Assembly (NCBI GenBank): GCA_907163375.1
Contig: CAJQUW010001446.1
Coordinates: 806,001 to 870,000 of the forward strand
Reading direction: 5' to 3'
Length of the DNA stretch: 64,000 bases
From: Prostheceraeus crozeri
Lineage: Eukaryota > Platyhelminthes > Polycladida > Euryleptidae
Shown here: piece after piece, positions 59,318 through 64,000 of the stretch
Position numbering within the stretch: the first letter of the stretch is position 1
Layout of the letters: each line of letters starts with the position of its first letter
Translations under genes and position numbers: made by a program
The notes under the pieces: generated by a model
The model's input: only the letters and a program-made list of their open reading frames with translations
Database searches by the model: none
Told to the model about the DNA's origin: nothing

Positions 59318-59992
59318 ATGCCGCTGGCTAAATCAGGAAGCAAAATACACTGCGTATTTCACATAGCAACTTTGAGAGAACTCTGTTTTTTCACAAATCA
59401 CACACTCAGGTTTACAAATTAGTCTTTCTCTTCTTCCTCTCCAACGCATACTAAGGGTATGAACTCTCATGCTCAATATGTCAGAAGAAGTATATAGGAC
59501 AAACAGCGCGTACCATCAAAACAAGAATCAAAGAGCATACTACATCATCATCATCATCATCCTTCTACCAACATGTGGCAAATGAGCATCACAGTTTTCC
59601 AGACCAGTGTTTTAAGTGGAAGATTCTGAACATAGAGCGCAACTTTCACGCTAGATTGTCCTTGGAAAGTCTTCATATCCGTGACAATTTCAGTTCTCTG
59701 GTAAATGGTTGTTCTGGTGAAACATTACTTTCGTTTTTATGAGTAATTTGCTAGGATGTTATCTTCTATAAATAGTTGGTATTATATTTTCTGTGTTTCT
59801 GATTATTCTGATGTCTTTGATCGATAGCTTGTGTACGTCTTGAGTTGTATCAGCTGCCTGTGTGAATCTCTCACCTTGTTCCTGTTATCAGTTGTTATTA
59901 AATAACAATAGGACCAAATTTTGGTCCTGAAGAAGAATACCGAAATATCGACTTCAAGATTTTTTGCTTCCTGATTTAGTCAGCGGAAGCAT
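59318..59992 (+). mobile_element. Penelope-type retroelement 3' fragment with inverted end
   Basis: Contains a GIY-YIG endonuclease tail and then GGTCCTGAAGAAGAATACCG, AAATATCGACTTC, a sequence style typical of the 3' end of Penelope-like elements. The 3' terminal piece (59960-59992) recurs inverted at 59318-59350 (CGCTGGCTAAATCAGGAAGC against its complement), so the fragment is bracketed by inverted copies of its own end, a layout known for Penelope-like elements. The reverse transcriptase is absent (5'-truncated). Confidence 0.65.
59467..59742 (+). pseudogene. GIY-YIG endonuclease domain (Penelope-type)
   Basis: About 90 codons ending TGA 59740-59742: SCSICQKKYIGQTARTIKTR, IKEHTTSSSSSSFYQHVAN and FKWKILNIERNFHARLSLES. 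The CxxC before KKYIGQT, the Arg-rich helix and the Glu in LSLESLHI are the core pattern of GIY-YIG nucleases found at the end of Penelope-like ORFs. The Ser run comes from a (TCA)n repeat. Only the 3' domain is present. Confidence 0.75.
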
Positions 59993-60116
59993 GCTGTGTA
60001 GGAATGTCAACAAAATACTGAATAATGTAGAAGGAAAGGAAGAATAATGGTTTCAAATTCTAAAAAGTGGAAGACGAAATTGTTTTCAAAGGAACATCAC
60101 GAGTGCATGTCCAAAA

Positions 60117-61143
60117 TGTTTTTGTTCGAAGTTTGAATTGCTATTTTAGTGACAAGATGAACGAATTAAGGCGCATCACATCACCTACGTGTTGCGTGTT
60201 GCGCTTCGAACGTTGTGTGAAACGCAAACATGTACATGTAGGCTGACCAGTGACCATGAAAGAAGTTATTGCACTGCAACGACATCGCAAAGATGTGAAT
60301 AGTGTGATAAAGAATTATTTCATAGATCTTCCTAGTCATAACTGTCACATCCAATCAGATTGTCTATAGTTAAAGTTTTTTTCAACTGCGTTTTGACAGT
60401 TACATTCACATTCCATAATAATCTATTCCTTTTCATCCCTTTTCATCCCTTTTATCGTATTGCATGTTCATGTATGGGTTTAACTGTTACCTCTTGCGTT
60501 CGAAATTTCATCATAGATTTGAATAATTTATTGACCATATATCTATGACTTTGAATACGTAACGCGTAGGTGATGTGATACGGCCTGGGTCAATGCCGAT
60601 GCCACCATTTCAAGTGTATTGCAGTGTATTCATTGTTTTTGTTCGAAGTTTGAATTGCTATTTTAGTGACAAGATGAACGAATTAAGGCGCATCACATCA
60701 CCTACGTGTTGCGTGTTGCGCTTCGAACGTTGTGTGAAACGCAAACATGTACATGTAGGCTGACCAGTGACCATGAAAGAAGTTATTGCACTGCAACGAC
60801 ATCGCAAAGATGTGAATAGTGTGATAAAGAATTATTTCATAGATCTTCCTAGTCATAACTGTCACATCCAATCAGATTGTCTATAGTTAAAGTTTTTTTC
60901 AACTGCGTTTTGACAGTTACATTCACATTCCATAATAATCTATTCCTTTTCATCCCTTTTCATCCCTTTTATCGTATTGCATGTTCATGTATGGGTTTAA
61001 CTGTTACCTCTTGCGTTCGAAATTTCATCATAGATTTGAATAATTTATTGACCATATATCTATGACTTTGAACACGTAACGCGTAGGTGATGTGATACGG
61101 CCTGGGTCAATGCCGATGCCACCATTTCAAGTGTATTGCAGAT
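60117..61143. repeat. 517-bp tandem duplication, almost identical
   Basis: Copy 1 is 60117-60633 and copy 2 is 60634-61143 (the last few bases differ). Over about 510 bp I see one difference (T at 60553, C at 61070). Each copy contains inverted ends: ATCACATCACCTACGTGTTG near its start and its near-complement CGTAACGCGTAGGTGATGTG near its end, suggesting that a MITE of about 400 bp is part of the duplicated unit. Confidence 0.95.
60172..60583. mobile_element. Putative MITE within the duplicated unit (copy 1)
   Basis: GCATCACATCACCTACG at about 60172 is the inverse of CGTAGGTGATGTGATACGG at about 60565. The interior has no coding domain. The same arrangement recurs 517 bp downstream (about 60689-61100). 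TSDs are not clear, so the boundary is approximate. Confidence 0.45.
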
Positions 61144-61543
61144 GGTTTCAGGAAGATTGAGTCACTGGAGTATCAAAATCAAAGAAGGCACAAAGTGACC
61201 ACCTTTTCTTTGACTGAAAAAGACCGGTCTTGACAGTGTTGAAGCAGAAAGTAGATACATACAGTAATTTCAAAATAAAAGTTTCATTTTTTTCATATTG
61301 GGAGTGACATCATGTGATAAGTTTCACATTTTAATGATGATGATCATATTCATTTTACTCAAAAAGTTCACCAATCATGAAAGCTATGAAACTTAAAAAA
61401 ATGCAGCTTGAACGACGAGGCTTTGTTTCATGCTCTCAACGGCGACAGGAAGATAAACCCTTTTGGAGTTTGTCAAACATAGCCGAATCCAGGAGGCAAA
61501 TTGTCGAAATTGACATGCCATGAACTGTGAATTCTTTTTTCAG

Positions 61544-61659
61544 AGATTAAAGAAATACAAAGAGAATGACGGACATCTGCGAATATTAGTGGAAGGTGGT
61601 GGCTGCTCAGGATTTCAATACAAATTCGAATTGGATAAAGAAATCAATGATGATGACAT
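61544..61659 (+). CDS. ISCA2: ISCA2 internal exon (b), A-type scaffold core
   Basis: 116 nt between TTTTTTCAG and GTAAGT. Encodes [20 protein letters not shown] and [18 protein letters not shown], almost the human sequence [20 protein letters not shown]. The Cys in GGCSGF is the first of the three cluster-binding cysteines of the family; the other two (CGCG-type pair) lie in a later exon outside the window. The 3' end leaves two bases of a split codon. The intron to the previous exon is 3405 bp and full of repeats. Confidence 0.93.
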
Positions 61660-62700
61660 GTAAGTTGACAGCTATATTTTACTCGTACATAATATAGCTA
61701 CAGTACATGTTTAATGTGAAAAATAGCAGGCAACAATGAAGAAGAGTGGCTCCGCTGGGTGCGTTGCAAAGGCAGGATGTCTAGCATGTAGGGAGATGGG
61801 GGTGTTATCTGCCACAAAGAGTTATGGACTTTGCCCCCCTCCCCAATAAACCATTCCTACCTGAAAATCAATTTTCGAACATATGTGAAATGAAACATTG
61901 TAAATAAGGACATATGGTGTTTCTCACTACACCATTAATCTTTTTCATTTTTTACCTCAAACTAGGTTTTCGCGAAAATTTGTGCACTGTTTTGGTAAAC
62001 GTGTTTTTCTCCTTAGTAAGTCATGTTTGAGCACCAATTGAGATTTTGACTGCGGAGATAGAGTATGGTTAATCATCTTCGAGAAAGCAAAAACAGTTGG
62101 CTGAAATATATTACATATTTCCTAGGAACAGCTGATTCTGTAAGTATACTTACAGTGGGTAGCTTTGGGCCACAGAATGTGGGGCTATAGGTCGACCCAC
62201 AATTCATCGCAATACCTTGAAAGTCGTAAAAGATTTTTTTCTTCGTCCTACACAATCGAAAATATGGCCAACAGGAAAATATGTTATAGTACGTGGTTGT
62301 GAGAGGTCACCGAAAATAAAAGCGATGTAAGCAACCAGAAGTCCAGAAAGCCGAGCCATGATAGGAGTAAGAGGCCTAGTTCATATTCGCAGAGGGTCGC
62401 GCCTACGCTATATTAGTCCAGACACGCAATTAATTGGCTTGCTATCTCATGCTGCAATATTGTTAATCAATAAATTGTTTTATGCCAGTGTTTTTATAGC
62501 ATATTTACATTTAATGATGCTACAAACTAGTGTTCAGAAGTTGGGGTAGATAACCAGCTAGAACGATTATGATTGGGTTTCAAGCAGTTTACTGACATCG
62601 TTTGGAATTAATGAATCTATCAATGTTCATTTACAGCTCTCATGCTGTCATTACTCTCAATTATAGCTTTGATTATCATTATGCCTTCGCACAGTAAGAA
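61660..62700. other. ISCA2 intron, downstream part
   Basis: No ISCA2 exon with the CxCG pair is found here, so the gene continues beyond the window. A few short open frames lack domains. Confidence 0.4.
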
Positions 62701-62714
62701 GGCCTAATTATCCC

Positions 62715-63901
62715 CGTTCCTCGGATCGGGTCGAAATGGGGGACGCTTTCCCGAGTGGCCGTCTGTTGGCACGCTGCCTCCTTCGGGTTTTTGCCACACT
62801 ATTTCTCCGTTGGTCGTGGAGAAATGGTCGTCTTCTTCTGTATATGTCTTTACGGCCACTTTCTTTCATGTCCTCTCCCTCGTCTACTCATTCCTCTCCT
62901 GCTCCTCATGTCAGGAATCCATCCCAATCCTGGTCCTTCACCTCGTCACCCTCCTAGATACCCATGCGGAGTCTGTCAGAGAAGCGTTGGCTACACCGGC
63001 CGTTCTGCTCAGTGCTCGGCATGTAAACTTTGGATTCATCTTCGCTGTTCCTCTCTTACCTCCCGTGCCTTCAACGCCCTCCCCAGGCGTCACCAATGGG
63101 TCTGTCCTACCTGCTCTCCTACATACTTTCGTTTTCCTTCTCCATCCCCAGCTGTTTCTACCTCAGACCGCTCTTCCTCCCTCTACCGCGCCCAGTCCAC
63201 CGTCTCCGTCCAATCCTCGGCCCCTTTGGCCTCTTCCCTGCAACCCCGCGTTGTCCTCTCTCGCCTCCCCTTTCCTCCCAGCCGCTCGTCCTCAGTCGCC
63301 GCTGGCCGGCCTCCTCCCTCCCGTCGCCCCGCGCCCCCTGCGCCTGTCTCCACCCCCTCGGCTGCCTCTCTCTCGTCCCTGCAGCCTCGTGTGGTCATCT
63401 CCCGTCTCCACCTTCCGCCCACTCCTTCCCCGCCCGCTCCCAGCCCTGCCGCCGTGGCTGCTGTTCCTTCTTCCATGCAGCCTCGCGTTGTTTTGTCCCG
63501 TCTCCACCTTCCGCCCTCTCCTTCCCCACACGCTGTCAGCCCTACCTCCGTGACTGCTGCTCCCTCATCCCTGCAGCATCGGGTTGTTTTGTCCCGTCTC
63601 CCTGCGTCTGCCCTCCCCCCTGTCTCCTCCTCTGTCTTGCCTCTCCCACCTCCTCCTCCCGCCCCTTACCCTTTCCCGGCCTTTTCTTTGCCATGTCCTC
63701 CCTCGCCCAGCCCACCTTCCCCCGTAAGACCCCTCCGTCCTATTCGCTCTTGCCCCCGTTCTTCAACCAACGAGCTCAAGATCCTTCAGTGAAACGCAAA
63801 CGGAGTGCGGGCCCGCCGCTTGGAGCTCACTCACTTGCTCTCTTCAAATCCTTACGACATTATTCTTATCCAGGAAACGAAACTTCTCCCATCCACTACC
63901 G
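62715..63901 (+). mobile_element. CR1/L2-like LINE, 5' part, GC-rich
   Basis: A sharp change to GC- and CT-rich sequence at about 62715 marks the LINE leader. ORF1 (62824-63792) is followed in the same frame by the start of an APE endonuclease: NANGVRARRLELTHLL, then YDIILIQETKLLPSTT (63793-63900). At about 63902 the sequence changes to unrelated TAAAATGGGGTAACACTGCC, so the LINE is cut off by another repeat. Confidence 0.8.
62824..63792 (+). CDS. LINE ORF1: hydrophobic leader, NPGP motif, PHD finger, 32-aa repeats
   Basis: 322 residues from ATG 62824. Residues 1-30 are hydrophobic (MVVFFCICLYGHFLSC to LLIPLLLLMS). GIHPNPGP at 31-38 ends in the NPGP of 2A-type ribosome-skipping peptides, though the canonical Asp and Glu are replaced by Gly and His. 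Residues 48-97 form a C4HC3 PHD-like zinc finger (CGVC, CSAC, H72, C75, then WVCPTC). The rest is Pro/Ser-rich with four copies of SSLQPRVVLSRL-type units starting at about 137, 184, 216 and 248, the last three exactly 32 residues apart. The stop (TGA 63790-63792) stands where relatives have Trp in LQWNANG, after which the endonuclease frame continues, so one base change may have split a fused ORF. Confidence 0.75.
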   Translation: MVVFFCICLYGHFLSCPLPRLLIPLLLLMSGIHPNPGPSPRHPPRYPCGVCQRSVGYTGRSAQCSACKLWIHLRCSSLTSRAFNALPRRHQWVCPTCSPTYFRFPSPSPAVSTSDRSSSLYRAQSTVSVQSSAPLASSLQPRVVLSRLPFPPSRSSSVAAGRPPPSRRPAPPAPVSTPSAASLSSLQPRVVISRLHLPPTPSPPAPSPAAVAAVPSSMQPRVVLSRLHLPPSPSPHAVSPTSVTAAPSSLQHRVVLSRLPASALPPVSSSVLPLPPPPPAPYPFPAFSLPCPPSPSPPSPVRPLRPIRSCPRSSTNELKILQ

Positions 63902-64000
63902 TAAAATGGGGTAACACTGCCACTTTATTATAACTCTCAACAACAATATGTAACACTGTCACTATTGTTGTTGACTGCTGATCTCTGATTGGCTGTTCAA
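63902..64000. other. Start of an unidentified repeat that truncates the LINE
   Basis: TAAAATGGGGTAACACTGCC and a second GTAACACTGTCACT nearby suggest the end of a transposon, but the rest is outside the window. Confidence 0.35.

Noticed and set aside
63183-63531. Gly/Arg-rich minus-strand open frames of 97 and 79 codons
   Set aside because: They are complements of the Pro/Ser-rich repeat region of the LINE ORF1.

Overview
The window is AT-rich, intron-bearing animal DNA: GT-AG exons, Tc1/mariner, P, hAT and pogo-type transposons, CR1/L2-like LINEs and a Penelope-type relic. Content fits a marine invertebrate, possibly a non-vertebrate deuterostome, but nothing in the sequence fixes the species. 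I recognised no LTR retrovirus-like or Polinton-like element.

Three host genes are visible. (1) The last coding exon of an opsin (+ strand, 697-1053), with the retinal-binding lysine and the NPxxY motif. (2) A complete coding region for CCDC39, the ciliary 96-nm-ruler coiled-coil protein (- strand, eight exons between 33033 and 47465, about 932 residues, all splice phases consistent). (3) Two internal exons of the mitochondrial iron-sulfur assembly gene ISCA2 (+ strand, 58084-58138 and 61544-61659), split by a repeat-filled 3.4-kb intron. They share no pathway; they are simply neighbours.

Most of the first 30 kb is stacked transposons. At 2985-8148 a roughly 0.7-kb MITE with CACTG termini was split by a 4.46-kb DNA transposon (3339-7800, TSD TAA) that carries 21-bp repeat arrays at both ends and an intron-containing transposase with a DFSENY motif. 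At 8759-23273 a pogo/Tigger-like element has been expanded to 14.5 kb by nested insertions: a mariner (8899-10264), a P element (10764-13501) which itself holds a hAT MITE (11495-12068), and a hAT (13784-22398) which holds a second hAT (14698-19747) which holds a Tc1 (17775-19428). Most levels have readable terminal inverted repeats and target-site duplications (TSDs), so the order of events can be read. A second copy of the same hAT MITE (26544-27133) sits in a CR1/L2-like LINE (about 25680-30115).

The CCDC39 introns hold a probable SINE. From 47.5 to 55 kb there is a decayed minus-strand coding relic, a perfect 42-bp palindrome, short direct repeats and a decayed hAT-like transposon. A second transposon of the D-E-N transposase type, with reiterated GCATATTGCCTATCTC motifs, lies at 55074-57715. 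The ISCA2 intron holds a Penelope-type GIY-YIG fragment between inverted copies of its end, and a nearly perfect 517-bp tandem duplication. The window ends in a GC-rich LINE 5' part whose ORF1 has a hydrophobic start, an NPGP (2A-like) motif, a PHD finger and a 32-residue repeat.
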